This document shows positions 17,247 to 25,973 of a DNA stretch of 64,000 bases, one piece after another. The DNA lies in assembly GCF_003065405.1 (NCBI RefSeq), contig NZ_CP026947.1, positions 2,447,303 through 2,511,302 on the forward strand, read 5' to 3'. The notes beneath the pieces are model-generated. The model saw only the letters and a list, made by a program, of their open reading frames with translations, did not search any database and was not told the origin of the DNA. Source of the DNA: Corynebacterium yudongzhengii (GTDB lineage: Bacteria; Actinomycetota; Actinomycetes; Mycobacteriales; Mycobacteriaceae). The stretch's first letter is position 1. Every line of letters starts with the position of its first letter. The position numbers and the translations under genes were made by a program.

Positions 17247-18275
17247 CTATGCGTTGAGGGCGACGAGGGGATCGACGCGGGTGACGCGTCGGGTGGCGAG
17301 CAGCGCGCCGAGCATGCCGAGGACGAAGACTCCGGCGGCCGGCAGCGCCACGGTGCTCACTGACATCTCGAAGGGGACGACGCCGGCCACCAGCCAGCCC
17401 AGCGCCCCGCCGATGCCGGCACCGAGCAGGGAGCCGACCAGCAAAACGAGGGCGGCCTGGCCGAGCGCGTCGCGGAACAGGTAGCCGGGGGTGGCGCCGA
17501 GGGCGCGCAGGACCGACAGATCGCGGGTGCGCTGGATGGTCCAGACCGTCAGGAAGGACACGATGACCAGCGCGGAGATGACATAGAGGAAGGCCTGGAT
17601 CATCTGCAGCGAGCCCTGCTCCGAGTCATAGGCGGGAAGCGCGGAGAAGGCCGCGGACTCGCTGAGGACGTCCGGGTCATCTTTTTCGATCTCGCCGTTC
17701 AGCACCAGCACGCTGCCGAGGATGCCGTGGTCAGCGCGGGTGACATCCCGCCAGGTCTGGGTGGATACCCACATGACAGGGGAGTGGGAGTAGTACTTGT
17801 CGGCGACGTTGTCCGCGATGGTCACGGGCTCGCCGCCGAGGCGGACGTCGGTGCCGGGGGAGGCGCCGTCGTCGAGAAGCTCTTGAGAAGCGACCGCCCC
17901 GGTGCGCGGGATGGCCGCTCCGCCGGCGACCTCCGTGCCTTCCGGCAGGCTCAACACAGCGACGTTGGTGCGGCCGTCGGGGGTATCTAGCGAGGTCTGC
18001 GCCGTGCCGAGCGGCAGGGCGTCGGTCGCGGGGCCCTCGTGCTCGGCGATGTCTTCGCGGGTGACGCGGGAGGAGGCGAAGGCGTGTTCGCCGTCGGAGG
18101 AATTGATCATAAAGGCATCCGCCTCTAGCGACTCGAGCGCCGAGGTGTTCTGCTTACCCAGCCCGCCGGTCAGCCCGGACAGCATGACCACGAGCAGCGT
18201 AATCAGCCCCACCACAGCAACAACGAGGCCGAAGCGGCCCTTGGCGTGAATGATGTCTCTCAGTGCCACAAACAT
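17247..18275 (-). CDS. ABC transporter permease, FtsX-like
   Basis: 342 aa from the ATG at 18275 (the frame is open to 18344 but homology begins at MFVALRDIIHAKGRF). Topology: one N-terminal helix (FGLVVAVVGLITLLVVMLSG), a periplasm-side domain of about 200 residues, then three helices (AFLYVISALVIVSFLTVWTI; AALVLLVGSLLGAGIGGALG; VALPAAGVFVLGMLGALLAT), the classic FtsX/MacB C-terminal block. Forms a dimer with the ATPase at 16549-17238. The divergent kinase gene begins 100 bp away, so the short shared region probably holds the operator of the neighbouring response regulator. Confidence 0.9.
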   Translation of the reverse strand: MFVALRDIIHAKGRFGLVVAVVGLITLLVVMLSGLTGGLGKQNTSALESLEADAFMINSSDGEHAFASSRVTREDIAEHEGPATDALPLGTAQTSLDTPDGRTNVAVLSLPEGTEVAGGAAIPRTGAVASQELLDDGASPGTDVRLGGEPVTIADNVADKYYSHSPVMWVSTQTWRDVTRADHGILGSVLVLNGEIEKDDPDVLSESAAFSALPAYDSEQGSLQMIQAFLYVISALVIVSFLTVWTIQRTRDLSVLRALGATPGYLFRDALGQAALVLLVGSLLGAGIGGALGWLVAGVVPFEMSVSTVALPAAGVFVLGMLGALLATRRVTRVDPLVALNA

Positions 18276-18377
18276 GAGTCCTATCGTCGCGGCGCGGGCG
18301 CGATAAGTAATCGGCTCACAAGTCGAAACCCGAATCAACCGCACGGTTGATTACGGCTCGACCTCCCGCTCACTACG

Positions 18378-19136
18378 GTGGGCGTCGTGAAAGAACAATC
18401 GCTTCCCGGCCTGCTCGCCTCGATGCGCATCAGCCTGCACGTGTTATTCGCCGGCCTGCTGCTCATCGGGCTGGCCACGGCGGCCACGGCCGGCACCGCC
18501 GGGGTAGCCACCTGGCTGTTGACCCCGGTGCTGGCGGCGGCGTATCTCGCGGGCACCGTCTTCGAGCACCGCATGGCGGGAAGCCACGCTTATCGACGAC
18601 TCCAGCGCCTCGCCCCCGCCTGGCTGGGCATCGTGCTGGCGATCTGGGTGGCGCTGGTCTTCGACGCCGCGCAGTTCATCTGGTTGCTGTTTCCGCTGGT
18701 CTTTCTGATTCTGCACGTGTTGCCGCCGGTTAGCGGGCACCTGGTGGTCCTCGCCGCCTGGTTGGTGGCGGTGGTGTTACCGCCGGCGACGGGGCAGTGG
18801 CCGGTGCAGGTCGCGGCGGTTCTCGGACCGCTCATCGGCACCCTGGCGGCAGTGGTGGGTTTCCGCTTCTACCAGCTCTTGCGTGCCGACGCCGTCGAGC
18901 AGCGCCGCATCGCCGAGACCCTGCGCGCGACCCGGCGCGAACTCGCCGTTACGGAGAACCGTGCCGGCCGGCTCGCCGAGCGCGAGCGGCTGGCCCGCGA
19001 GATCCACGACACCCTCGCCCAGGGCTTGAGCTCGATCGTGCTGCTCAGCCGGGCTGCCGGGCGCTCGCTGGAGGCCGGCCAGCCCGACACCGCCCGCAGC
19101 CAGGTCGCGGCGATCGAGGACACGGCGGCCGAAAAT
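18378..19136 (+). pseudogene. sensor histidine kinase, 5' part (split by insertion sequence)
   Basis: Encodes the N-terminal membrane part (five to six helices, about residues 15-150) and the phospho-acceptor motif ERLAREIHDTLAQGLSSIVL, running to ...IEDTAAEN where the IS3-type element begins. GTG at 18378 or 18387 are both possible starts; no ribosome-binding site decides. Without its ATPase half this product cannot autophosphorylate. Read-through into the element gives a short foreign tail ending at 19226. Confidence 0.88.
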
Positions 19137-19176
19137 GGGGCTGATGCAGGAACGGGTGACAGGTTGGGTTTTCTGT

Positions 19177-20073
19177 TCAGGCCGCTAGAGTCAGGGCCTG
19201 GGTCAGTAGTTTCTCCTCGAACTTGACCGGGGTCAATTTCCCGAGTTCCTTCTGCTTCCTTCTTCGGTGATAAGTCCTCTCGATCCACCGGACTATAGAG
19301 CTCCGAAGTTCCTCGCGGGTGGCCCAGGGCTTCGCGTCGAGGACGTTGTTCTGCAGCAGGCTGAAGAAGCTCTCCATCGCGGCATTGTCTCCGGCAGCAC
19401 CGACTCTGCCCATCGAGCCGACCAGGCTGTGATGCTCCAGAGCCCGGAGGAACTTCTTTGCTCGAAATTGAGACCCGCGGTCGCTGTGGACTATGCATCC
19501 GCCCACCTCAGCGCCAGATCGAGCCCTGTTCGCCACGGCGTTATTCAGGGCCCGCACCGCCAATGAGGACTTCATCCTGGTGTCGATGGAATAGCCGATG
19601 ATCCGCCTGGAGCAGGCGTCTTTGATCGCGCACAGATACAGCTTGCCCTCACCGGTGTGGTGTTCGGTGATATCGGTGAACCACACTTCGTTGACTTTCT
19701 TCACGGTGCTGAACTGCCGCTGCACCAAATCATCGTGGACCGGTGGCCCGGGGCGGGTTCCCTTGCCCTTCTTACGCTTGCTGATCACCGAGAACACGCC
19801 CTGAGAGGCGCAGAGCCGCCAGGCGGTGCGGTGGGCCATGTGGACCCCGGCGACCTCCTCCACGGTGTCGGCCAGGTATCGGTACCCGAACTCAGGATCA
19901 TCACGGTGAGCATCGATCAGGGCATTGAGCCGGTGGGCCTCTTCCCATTCGGCGTCGGTGATGGGGTTGGCCAGCCACCGGTAATAGGGCTGGCGGGTGA
20001 TCTTCAGCACCCGGCACGTCACCGCCACAGGGATTCCTGAAGCGGCGAGATCGCGGACGAGCGGGTACTTCAT
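19177..20073 (-). CDS. IS3-family transposase OrfB (DDE integrase core)
   Basis: 298 aa. An HTH_21-like N-terminal part (SGIPVAVTCRVLKITRQPYY) precedes an rve-type catalytic core with the three acidic residues in WFTDITEHH, HSDRGSQFRAKKF and ESFFSLLQNN (35 residues between the last two, as in the family). The start codon overlaps the OrfA stop by 4 nt (ATGA), suggesting translational coupling; IS3 elements often make an OrfAB fusion by frameshifting, but I saw no classical slippery run here. Confidence 0.93.
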   Translation of the reverse strand: MKYPLVRDLAASGIPVAVTCRVLKITRQPYYRWLANPITDAEWEEAHRLNALIDAHRDDPEFGYRYLADTVEEVAGVHMAHRTAWRLCASQGVFSVISKRKKGKGTRPGPPVHDDLVQRQFSTVKKVNEVWFTDITEHHTGEGKLYLCAIKDACSRRIIGYSIDTRMKSSLAVRALNNAVANRARSGAEVGGCIVHSDRGSQFRAKKFLRALEHHSLVGSMGRVGAAGDNAAMESFFSLLQNNVLDAKPWATREELRSSIVRWIERTYHRRRKQKELGKLTPVKFEEKLLTQALTLAA

Positions 20074-20375
20074 TTTGACGGGATCTGAGCTTGGCCGAAG
20101 TAGGCAGCAGCCCGTCGCATCACCTCCAGCTCCTGCTCCAGGGTGCGGTTGCGGCGGCGCAGGGCGCGCAGCTCGTCCCTCTCCTCAGTGGTCAGGCCAG
20201 GTTTGCGGTCATTGGGGTTTCCGGCGTCCAGTTCGGCCTGGCGGACCCATTTGCGGATGGTCCCTTCATGCAGACCGAAATCAGCAGCTACTTCGGCCAG
20301 CGTGGTGTTCTCGTCCCTGTTCTGGGCAACGCGGACCACATCGTCGCGGAACTCTTTGGGATACGGCTTGGGCAT
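20070..20375 (-). CDS. IS3-family transposase OrfA (HTH)
   Basis: 101 aa. A helix-turn-helix of the HTH_Tnp_1 type (FRDDVVRVAQNR...AEVAADFGLHEGTIRKWVRQ) followed by a leucine-zipper-like coiled coil (LRALRRRNRTLEQELEVMRR) used for multimerisation. It binds the element ends and works with OrfB. Confidence 0.92.
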   Translation of the reverse strand: MPKPYPKEFRDDVVRVAQNRDENTTLAEVAADFGLHEGTIRKWVRQAELDAGNPNDRKPGLTTEERDELRALRRRNRTLEQELEVMRRAAAYFGQAQIPSK

Positions 20376-20443
20376 GATGACAATCCTTCCAGGCCCGGGG
20401 TAACCGAGCCAGATCAGTTGTCACCTATCCCTGCATCAGCCCC

Positions 20444-20932
20444 AATCTCGCCGAGGCCCGCAACTTCGTCGCCGGTCTCACCTCGCCGGTTCTGGTCGAC
20501 TCGCTTCCCGACGGCCTGCGCGCCCTCGTCGACACCACCCGGCAGCGTATCACCGCGCTCGGCACGGCCACGGACCTTCAGCTCACGGTGGTGGGGGAGG
20601 ACCGGCCGGGGCCCCACGACGAGGTCGCCGCCGCCGCGATGCGCGTGGCCCAGGAGGCACTCGCGAACGCGCTGCGCCACGCCGAGGCCAGCCGCATCGC
20701 GGTGACATACGTGGTGCTCGACGACGAGATCACCCTCGATATCGTCGACGACGGGCGCGGCTTCGACCCGGCGGCCACCGAACGCACCTCCGAACACGGC
20801 TTCGGCCTGCGCGGGTTGGACGCCCGCGTGCGGGAGACCGGGGGAGTGCTCACCGTCGAATCCACCCCGGCGCGCGGCACCGCCGTCGCCGCGTCTTTCC
20901 CCCTCCACGCCTCGGACAAGGAGCAGCCATGA
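20444..20932 (+). pseudogene. sensor histidine kinase, 3' part
   Basis: Resumes with NLAEARNFVAGLTSPVLVDS and contains the whole HATPase_c domain: VAQEALANALRHAEAS (N-box), DIVDDGRGFDP (G1) and HGFGLRGLDARV (G2). The last codons overlap the response-regulator start by 4 nt (ATGA), so the two genes were translationally coupled. A GTG or ATG inside this stretch (for example at 20588) might allow a free ATPase fragment, but this is unlikely to be a functional kinase. Confidence 0.88.
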
Positions 20933-21543
20933 TCCGCGTCATGCTTATCGACGACCACCCCGTCGTCCGCGCCGGTCTGCGCGCCATCGTCGATTCCTTC
21001 GACGACCTCGTAGTCGTCGCCGAGGGCGACAGCGGGGCGGTGGTCGATCAGCTGATCGACGGCACCGTGAGCGCCGACGTCGTGGTCACTGACCTGCAGA
21101 TGCCGGGTGTCGACGGCGTCGAGGCCACCCGGCGCGTCCACGAGCACGACGGCCCGCCGGTGTTGGTGCTCACGACGTTCGACACCCAGGCCGACATCGT
21201 GGCGGCCCTGGAGGCCGGCGCGGTGGGCTACCTGCTCAAAGACGCCCCCGAAAAGACGCTGCACGACGCGATCGTGGCCACCGCCGAAGGCCGCCGCACC
21301 CTAGCGCCCGAGGTCGCAACCGCCCTCGCCGAGCGCATGACCCGCCCGCACGAGGTGCTCAGCGATCGGGAGGTGGAGATCCTGCAGGCGCTGGCCTCGG
21401 GCGCGTCGAACCGCGAACTCGCTGATCAGCTGTTCATCTCCCTGGCCACGGTGAAGACGCATCTGATTCACATCTATCAGAAGCTCGGGGTGGATAACCG
21501 CACTGCGGCGGTCACCGTCGCTCGTAAGCGTCACCTAATCTAA
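20929..21543 (+). CDS. LuxR/NarL-family response regulator
   Basis: 204 aa. Receiver domain with LIDDHPVV at the N-terminus, phospho-acceptor Asp in VVTDLQMPG and Lys in GYLLKDAPE; C-terminal LuxR HTH with LSDREVEILQALASGASNRE and recognition helix LATVKTHLIHIYQKLGV. The partner kinase is the gene interrupted by the IS3 element, so the regulator is an orphan unless another kinase or acetyl-phosphate feeds it. The insertion may also alter its transcription, since it was coupled to the kinase. The ABC exporter opposite is the likely target. Confidence 0.92.
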   Translation: MIRVMLIDDHPVVRAGLRAIVDSFDDLVVVAEGDSGAVVDQLIDGTVSADVVVTDLQMPGVDGVEATRRVHEHDGPPVLVLTTFDTQADIVAALEAGAVGYLLKDAPEKTLHDAIVATAEGRRTLAPEVATALAERMTRPHEVLSDREVEILQALASGASNRELADQLFISLATVKTHLIHIYQKLGVDNRTAAVTVARKRHLI

Positions 21544-21553
21544 AGTGGCGATT

Positions 21554-22549
21554 ATGCGTCACGAGGTCATTATCATCGGCGGCGGTCAGGCCGGCTTAGC
21601 CTGCGCCTTCTACCTCCGCCGCGCCGGCGTCCAGGCGGTGATCCTGGACAACCAGATCGCCCCGGGTGGTTCCTGGCGTCACGTGTGGGATGATCTGGTG
21701 TTATTTTCCGACGCCTCCTTCTCCTCCCTCCCCGGCAAGCAGATGCCGGAGAAAGACCGTCCACTGCACCCGGCGGATGTCGTCGAGTACTTCGAGGACT
21801 ACGAGAAGCGCTACGGCTTCGATGTGCATCGGCCGGTGCAGGTCTACGATGTCCGCGAGGGCGAGGACGCGCCTCTTATCGTCTCCACCGACCAGGGCGA
21901 GATGCGTGCCGATCACGTCATCATGGCCACCGGCATCCAGTCCTCGCCCTGTGTGCCGGACTTCCCGGGCTCGTTTACCGGCCTGACCTGGCATACCGCC
22001 AACTACCCGGGCAAGGAGCTCTTCGCCGGGCAGAAGGTGGCGGTGCTCGGGGCCGGCAACTCCGGCGCCCAGATCGCCGCGGAGCTGTCCGAGAACTCCG
22101 AGGTCTACTGGTTCGTCCGCGACGAGCCTAACTTCATGCCCGACGACATTACCGGCGACGACCTCTTCACCACCTCCCGGGCCCGGGCGCTGGCGATCCT
22201 GCGCGGCGATAGCGAGCTGCCGCCGGCGGTCAGCGAGTTCGGCGATATCGTCATGACGGACGTGGTGCGCACCGCCCGCGACGCCGGGCGCCTGCAGTGG
22301 CGTGAAGCCTTCGACTCCCTCAACGAGCTGGAAGAACTCGGCGTGGAGCACCTGATCTGGGCCACCGGTTTCCGTCCCGCGCTCACCCCCGTGCGCGCGC
22401 TTTTGGATTCCCCGTATGAACCGAGCGTCGATAAGCTGCACCTCGTCGGCTACGGTGACTGGACCGGGCCCGGGTCGGCGACGATCGCCGGCGTCGGGGT
22501 CTTCGCCCGGCGTCTGGCGCGGGTGATCGCGGAGGACTACGGGCGCTAA
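21554..22549 (+). CDS. FAD/NAD(P)-binding monooxygenase-like oxidoreductase (CzcO type)
   Basis: 331 aa from the ATG at 21554; a GTG at 21545 adds three residues. Two dinucleotide-binding motifs: VIIIGGGQAGLACAFYL at the N-terminus (FAD) and VAVLGAGNSGAQIAAEL near residue 160 (NADPH). The Baeyer-Villiger/FMO-like segment WRHVWDDLVLFSDASFSSLPG and ATG-type motif LIWATGFRPAL fit the CzcO/TrkA-like flavoprotein group. The substrate is not known. It starts about 10 nt after the response-regulator stop and may be in that transcript. A GC hairpin (GGGCGC/GCGCCC, 22541-22558) spans the stop. Confidence 0.85.
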   Translation: MRHEVIIIGGGQAGLACAFYLRRAGVQAVILDNQIAPGGSWRHVWDDLVLFSDASFSSLPGKQMPEKDRPLHPADVVEYFEDYEKRYGFDVHRPVQVYDVREGEDAPLIVSTDQGEMRADHVIMATGIQSSPCVPDFPGSFTGLTWHTANYPGKELFAGQKVAVLGAGNSGAQIAAELSENSEVYWFVRDEPNFMPDDITGDDLFTTSRARALAILRGDSELPPAVSEFGDIVMTDVVRTARDAGRLQWREAFDSLNELEELGVEHLIWATGFRPALTPVRALLDSPYEPSVDKLHLVGYGDWTGPGSATIAGVGVFARRLARVIAEDYGR

Positions 22550-22651
22550 TCCGCGCCCAAGACTCAACCGCGATACAGTCCGATTACGGAACCGCAACGT
22601 TTTCAAGAAAACCCTCCACGCTCTGTCCGGAGCGGGCTAAGCTCATGACAC

Positions 22652-22906
22652 ATGATTGCCGCACCCCAAGGACTTTTCTCGCGCCCGCGCCTGACTGTCC
22701 TCACCCTCGCTGTGCTGGCGGTCGTACTGTTCCTTACGGGGATCCTCGGCGCGGTGCTCTTCATCGCCTCAGTTTTCACCCTGACCGGGGTGTTTGTCTG
22801 GCTGTGGCTACGCGACATCTACCGTGCTGACCGCGCCGAACGCGCCGAACTCAACCGGCTGCGCGCCCACTCAGCCCCACAGGCCGTGATCCCCCAGAGC
22901 CGCTAG
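22652..22906 (+). CDS. small two-helix membrane protein, unknown
   Basis: 84 aa. Two predicted transmembrane helices (LTVLTLAVLAVVLFLTGILG and VLFIASVFTLTGVFVWLWL) followed by a basic amphipathic helix RADRAERAELNRLRAH. It may belong to the DUF4229-type small actinobacterial membrane proteins, but I am not certain. It stands alone, 100 bp after the flavoprotein gene. Confidence 0.6.
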   Translation: MIAAPQGLFSRPRLTVLTLAVLAVVLFLTGILGAVLFIASVFTLTGVFVWLWLRDIYRADRAERAELNRLRAHSAPQAVIPQSR

Positions 22907-22946
22907 CGTGAGTGCATGATCTCGCTGGCCTCTCGGCCGGCGGCGA

Positions 22947-23165
22947 CTAGCCGATGATGGCGCCGATGATGCCGGCGGAGCCTGCGATGCCCTGCAGAAA
23001 CGGCCCGAGTTCGAACGCGGAGCCAACGGCACCGATCGCGCCGTTGAGAACCATTCCCTCGAATCCGTAAAACAGGGGACCGAGGGTCGCGATGAGGGCA
23101 AGCCTCGTGGCGTATTGATGCGCTCGTTGTTTACTTGGCGAGCGCGAATCGACAAGGGAACTCAT
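22947..23165 (-). pseudogene. N-terminal remnant of an MFS sugar-porter gene
   Basis: 72 codons that match the beginning of MFS sugar/polyol transporters: ALIATLGPLFYGFEGMVLNG corresponds to the first helix (usually LIATLGGLLFGYDTGVINGA) and FLQGIAGSAGIIGAIIG to the second. A stop follows directly and no further MFS sequence is found downstream. A good ribosome-binding site (GGAGG 8 nt before ATG 23165) and an AT-rich upstream region (23170-23260) remain, so a short hydrophobic peptide may still be made. A small peptide in its own right is the alternative. Confidence 0.55.
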
Positions 23166-23318
23166 GTCGAGCCTCCATGAAGTGAATGGGCTATGAATCC
23201 GAGAGTTTTGACCGCTACGACGGACAAAACAAAATTGGTCACAATATGATCTCAGTCACTTCACGCGTGGGGTTAGAGGTGGCGCCGTTGTCGCCGATTC
23301 CGAGTGGGGCCCTGGGCC

Positions 23319-23669
23319 TTAATCCACCAGGGTGTACACGCCGGGCGGGCTCAGGATGATGAGCACGAGCTCGGAGCTGGCAAACAAGATCAACGCGCCC
23401 GCGACCAAAAACACTCCGCCCGGGTTGGGCTTCACCACGCCCCGGGCCAAGCCGAGGTTGTGCGCTGCGTATCTGCGACCTTGAGTGGTGAGCACCGCGA
23501 AGGCTAGCAGTACCATCACCACGGACTGAACGTAGATCATCCAAGGGTACGCCCAGGACCAGCGCAGCATGGTCAGTGAGGCAATCGTGATGCTGAGCAC
23601 GGTCCGCGTCCACAACAGGGACGTGCGCTCCGGCTGGAGGCCGGGATCATCATGGTGGATGGCGTTCAT
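23319..23669 (-). CDS. DUF202 family membrane protein (second of pair)
   Basis: 116 aa from the ATG at 23669, which overlaps the upstream DUF202 stop by 4 nt (ATGA), showing translational coupling. Contains the DUF202 signature ERTSLLWTRTVLSITIASL in the first helix, then two more helices (IYVQSVVMVLLAFAVLTT; GVFLVAGALILFASSELVLI). Function unknown; paired DUF202 genes are common in actinobacteria. Confidence 0.82.
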   Translation of the reverse strand: MNAIHHDDPGLQPERTSLLWTRTVLSITIASLTMLRWSWAYPWMIYVQSVVMVLLAFAVLTTQGRRYAAHNLGLARGVVKPNPGGVFLVAGALILFASSELVLIILSPPGVYTLVD

Positions 23670-24040
23670 CGCGCGACGCCTACCAGCACGATCACCCCAC
23701 CGATCAGGCACGCCACCACCAGCACCGGCACGATCCCCGGAACCGGCAGCGGCTTGTCTTCCCGCATGGCGCGCTCGACGTTGACCCAGCGGATCGCTGC
23801 GCCGGAGGCGATGAGCAACGCCACTACGCACACCCCGATCGCGGCCAGGGTCTGCAACTCATCCGAGATCGACGGGATGTTGAACGCCTCGAGCGCGATC
23901 GCCCCCGCCAAAAACGCCAACGAGGTGCGCACCCAGGCCAAGAACGTCCGCTCGTTGGCCAGCGTGAAACGGGGATCCGGCTCCCGGCCGCGGGGAAAGA
24001 CCCTGCGCGCCAACGCCGAACGGTCTTCAGGATCAGCCAT
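23666..24040 (-). CDS. YidH/DUF202 family membrane protein (first of pair)
   Basis: 124 aa from ATG 24040; a nearer ATG at 24049 directly abuts the GGGAGG and is therefore too close. Signature DPRFTLANERTFLAWVRTSLAFLAGAIALEAF is the YidH form of DUF202, with three helices in total. Heads a two-gene operon with 23319-23669. Confidence 0.85.
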   Translation of the reverse strand: MADPEDRSALARRVFPRGREPDPRFTLANERTFLAWVRTSLAFLAGAIALEAFNIPSISDELQTLAAIGVCVVALLIASGAAIRWVNVERAMREDKPLPVPGIVPVLVVACLIGGVIVLVGVAR

Positions 24041-24167
24041 CGCCCGCATCCTCCCGGTCTCTGGGTGCTGTGTCGGTTTTCCTCTTCAGGATACGCGTGT
24101 CAACGGGGCGGAACCACCGGGTCGGTGGGGCAGTGGTGGGGTTTTGTGCGCTTTCGCGCGCTTGAGG

Positions 24168-24189
24168 GTGATTTCGACCAGCGCTAGCG
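24168..24189. repeat. half copy of the 100-bp palindromic repeat
   Basis: GATTTCGACCAGCGCTAGCG matches the right arm of the repeats at 14652 and 14872. The rest of the 24041-24407 interval is A/C-rich with many CCACCA/CACAAC stretches and shows no supported gene. Confidence 0.7.
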
Positions 24190-24407
24190 CGGTATGCGGG
24201 ATCGGCGTGCGGAATGGCAGGCACAGCCAGCCAGCCGCACCACCAGTCACGCCTTCCCCAACAGTCTCGCCTGGAGCTCACCACATCCGCTTCAAACACC
24301 CAACCACACCCAGACCCAAAGCACGACCACCACCGCTCACAACCCTCTCACCAGCACAAACGCCGCAACACCTACCCAAAACGTCATAAATCTCTACCGT
24401 GGCCTAC

Positions 24408-25352
24408 ATGAGTACCTTGCAGCTGAGTGGAGAAACGACCGAAATCATCGAAACCCGCGACGAGCACGCCGGTGAAGGCGACACGCTCATCGACGTCACG
24501 CACTCGTCGCTGAACTACAAGGACGCGCTGGCGATGCGCGGCGAGAAGACCGTCGCGCTGATCGACCCGCTGGTGCCGGGGATTGACGCCGTCGGCACCA
24601 CGGAGGACGACCGGCTGGTCACCGTCAACGGCGCCGGGCTGGGGGAGCGTCGCCACGGCGGCTACACCCCGCAGCTGCGCATCGACGCCGAGCACCTCGT
24701 CGACGTGCCCGAGCGTTTCAACGCCTTCCAGGCCGCGGCCATCGGCACCGCCGGGTTCACCGCCGCGCTGTGTGTCCTGGAGATCCGTGATGACCTGCAG
24801 ACCGACGCCGGCCCAGTGCTGGTCACCGGCGCGAGCGGGGGAGTGGGCAGCGTGGCTGTCCACCTGCTGAAATCCCTCGGATACGAGGTCCACGCGTTGA
24901 CGGGCCGTCGCGAAGAGCAGGGGGATTTCCTGCGCGGTCTCGGCGCTGACGAGATCGTCGACCGCGCCGACTTCACCGAACCCGGCAAGCCGATGCAGAA
25001 GGGCACTTACGCTGGTGTGGTCGATACGGTCGGCTCGACGATCCTCGCCAACGCCATCGCGCGTCTGCAGTTCGGCGGCATCGCCACCGCCTGCGGCATG
25101 GCCCAGGGGACGGACCTGAACACCTCCGTGCTGCCGTTCATCCTGCGCAACGTCCGGCTCTTCGGCGCGAACTCCGTCGACGCCACCCACGAGACGCGCG
25201 TGCGCGCCTGGGGGCTTCTCGACGAAGCCCTCGACACCGACGTCCTCGCGTCCTTGACCGAGACCATTTCCTTGGCGGACGCTCCGCAGGCCGGCCGGGA
25301 TCTGCTGGCGGGCCGTCGCCATGGCCGTGCGGTGGTGGACGTGCGCGGTTAA
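24408..25352 (+). CDS. AcuI/YhdH-type NADPH-dependent acrylyl-CoA reductase or quinone reductase
   Basis: 314 aa medium-chain dehydrogenase/reductase without zinc ligands. GroES-like N-terminal part (SSLNYKDALAMRG, VPGIDAVGTTEDDRL), then the Rossmann motif VLVTGASGGVGSVAVHLLKS and the NADP-binding basic motif LTGRREEQG. The AcuI/YhdH subgroup is supported by LNYKDALA and GIDAVG; members reduce acryloyl-CoA or act as oxidoreductases of unknown substrate. Start at 24408 (ATG) rather than GTG 24399. Confidence 0.85.
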   Translation: MSTLQLSGETTEIIETRDEHAGEGDTLIDVTHSSLNYKDALAMRGEKTVALIDPLVPGIDAVGTTEDDRLVTVNGAGLGERRHGGYTPQLRIDAEHLVDVPERFNAFQAAAIGTAGFTAALCVLEIRDDLQTDAGPVLVTGASGGVGSVAVHLLKSLGYEVHALTGRREEQGDFLRGLGADEIVDRADFTEPGKPMQKGTYAGVVDTVGSTILANAIARLQFGGIATACGMAQGTDLNTSVLPFILRNVRLFGANSVDATHETRVRAWGLLDEALDTDVLASLTETISLADAPQAGRDLLAGRRHGRAVVDVRG

Positions 25353-25361
25353 GCTTGGCCC

Positions 25362-25973
25362 ATGACCTCTACGGCCGTGCATTTGAACCTGCAGCATGCC
25401 CACCCGACGTCGGAACGCCTCATCGTGTGCGATGACGAGCTCAACCTCGCCGAGTTCGCGCAGGTGATCGACGCGGCCTTCGATCTCACGGGCGAGGCCC
25501 GGTGCCTGTTCGTGCGCCCACCGAAGCCGCCCGTGTTCACCGAGTCGGTGGTCTACACCGCGTTCCCGGACGCGGAGTCCGGCGAAAAGCCCTTAGCGCA
25601 GACCTCGCTGGCCGAGGCTTTCGGCCAGCTGCGTCGCCCGCTGGACTATCACTACGGGCACTCGACGGACTGGGTGATCTCGGTCCAGTCGATCGGGGAG
25701 ATCCCCAACGATCAAGAGCCCACCCCGCGGCTCGTGCACGGCGCCGGCCCGGATACGGCCGAGGGCCTGGAGTCGCCGCGGATCATGTCGACGATCCGCG
25801 ACTCCCTCATGGCCGAGCTCGCCGGCGTGCCCGACGCCATCGAGCGCCGCCAGTTCATCGCTCCCGGGGTCAACGATGTGAAGCCGCTGCCGCTGCTCGA
25901 ACGCTTGAGCTTCTGCGATGAGCTGGCGGCTGGCGAGCGCGTCGCCACCTGCCTCAACTGGCGGCGGCGCTAA
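25362..25973 (+). CDS. hypothetical protein, possibly pRiA4b ORF-3-like
   Basis: 203 aa, soluble. The order DDELNLAEFAQVIDAAFDL ... LDYHYGHSTDWVISVQSI ... LPLLERLSF resembles the PF07929 (plasmid pRiA4b ORF-3-like) pattern of a short structural domain with a helix followed by strands, but the match is weak and judged by eye. It begins 9 nt after the reductase gene (likely operon) and its stop abuts the leuS stop without spacing. Confidence 0.65.
   Translation: MTSTAVHLNLQHAHPTSERLIVCDDELNLAEFAQVIDAAFDLTGEARCLFVRPPKPPVFTESVVYTAFPDAESGEKPLAQTSLAEAFGQLRRPLDYHYGHSTDWVISVQSIGEIPNDQEPTPRLVHGAGPDTAEGLESPRIMSTIRDSLMAELAGVPDAIERRQFIAPGVNDVKPLPLLERLSFCDELAAGERVATCLNWRRR

Larger units (their letters stand above)
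19137..20443 (-). mobile_element. IS3-family insertion sequence in a kinase gene
   Basis: 1307 bp with imperfect terminal inverted repeats (GGGGCTGATGCAGG identical at both ends, 22 of the first 25 positions matching) and a 3-bp target duplication AAT at 19134-19136 and 20444-20446. Two intact ORFs on the minus strand encode OrfA and OrfB, so the element looks recent and possibly active. Deleting the element and one AAT rejoins the kinase frame exactly (AAENLAEARNF). Confidence 0.93.

Noticed and set aside
22541..22558. GGGCGC-TAATCC-GCGCCC hairpin over the flavoprotein stop as a terminator
   Set aside because: Six-bp stem and no U-tract; noted in the gene entry but too weak for a separate call.
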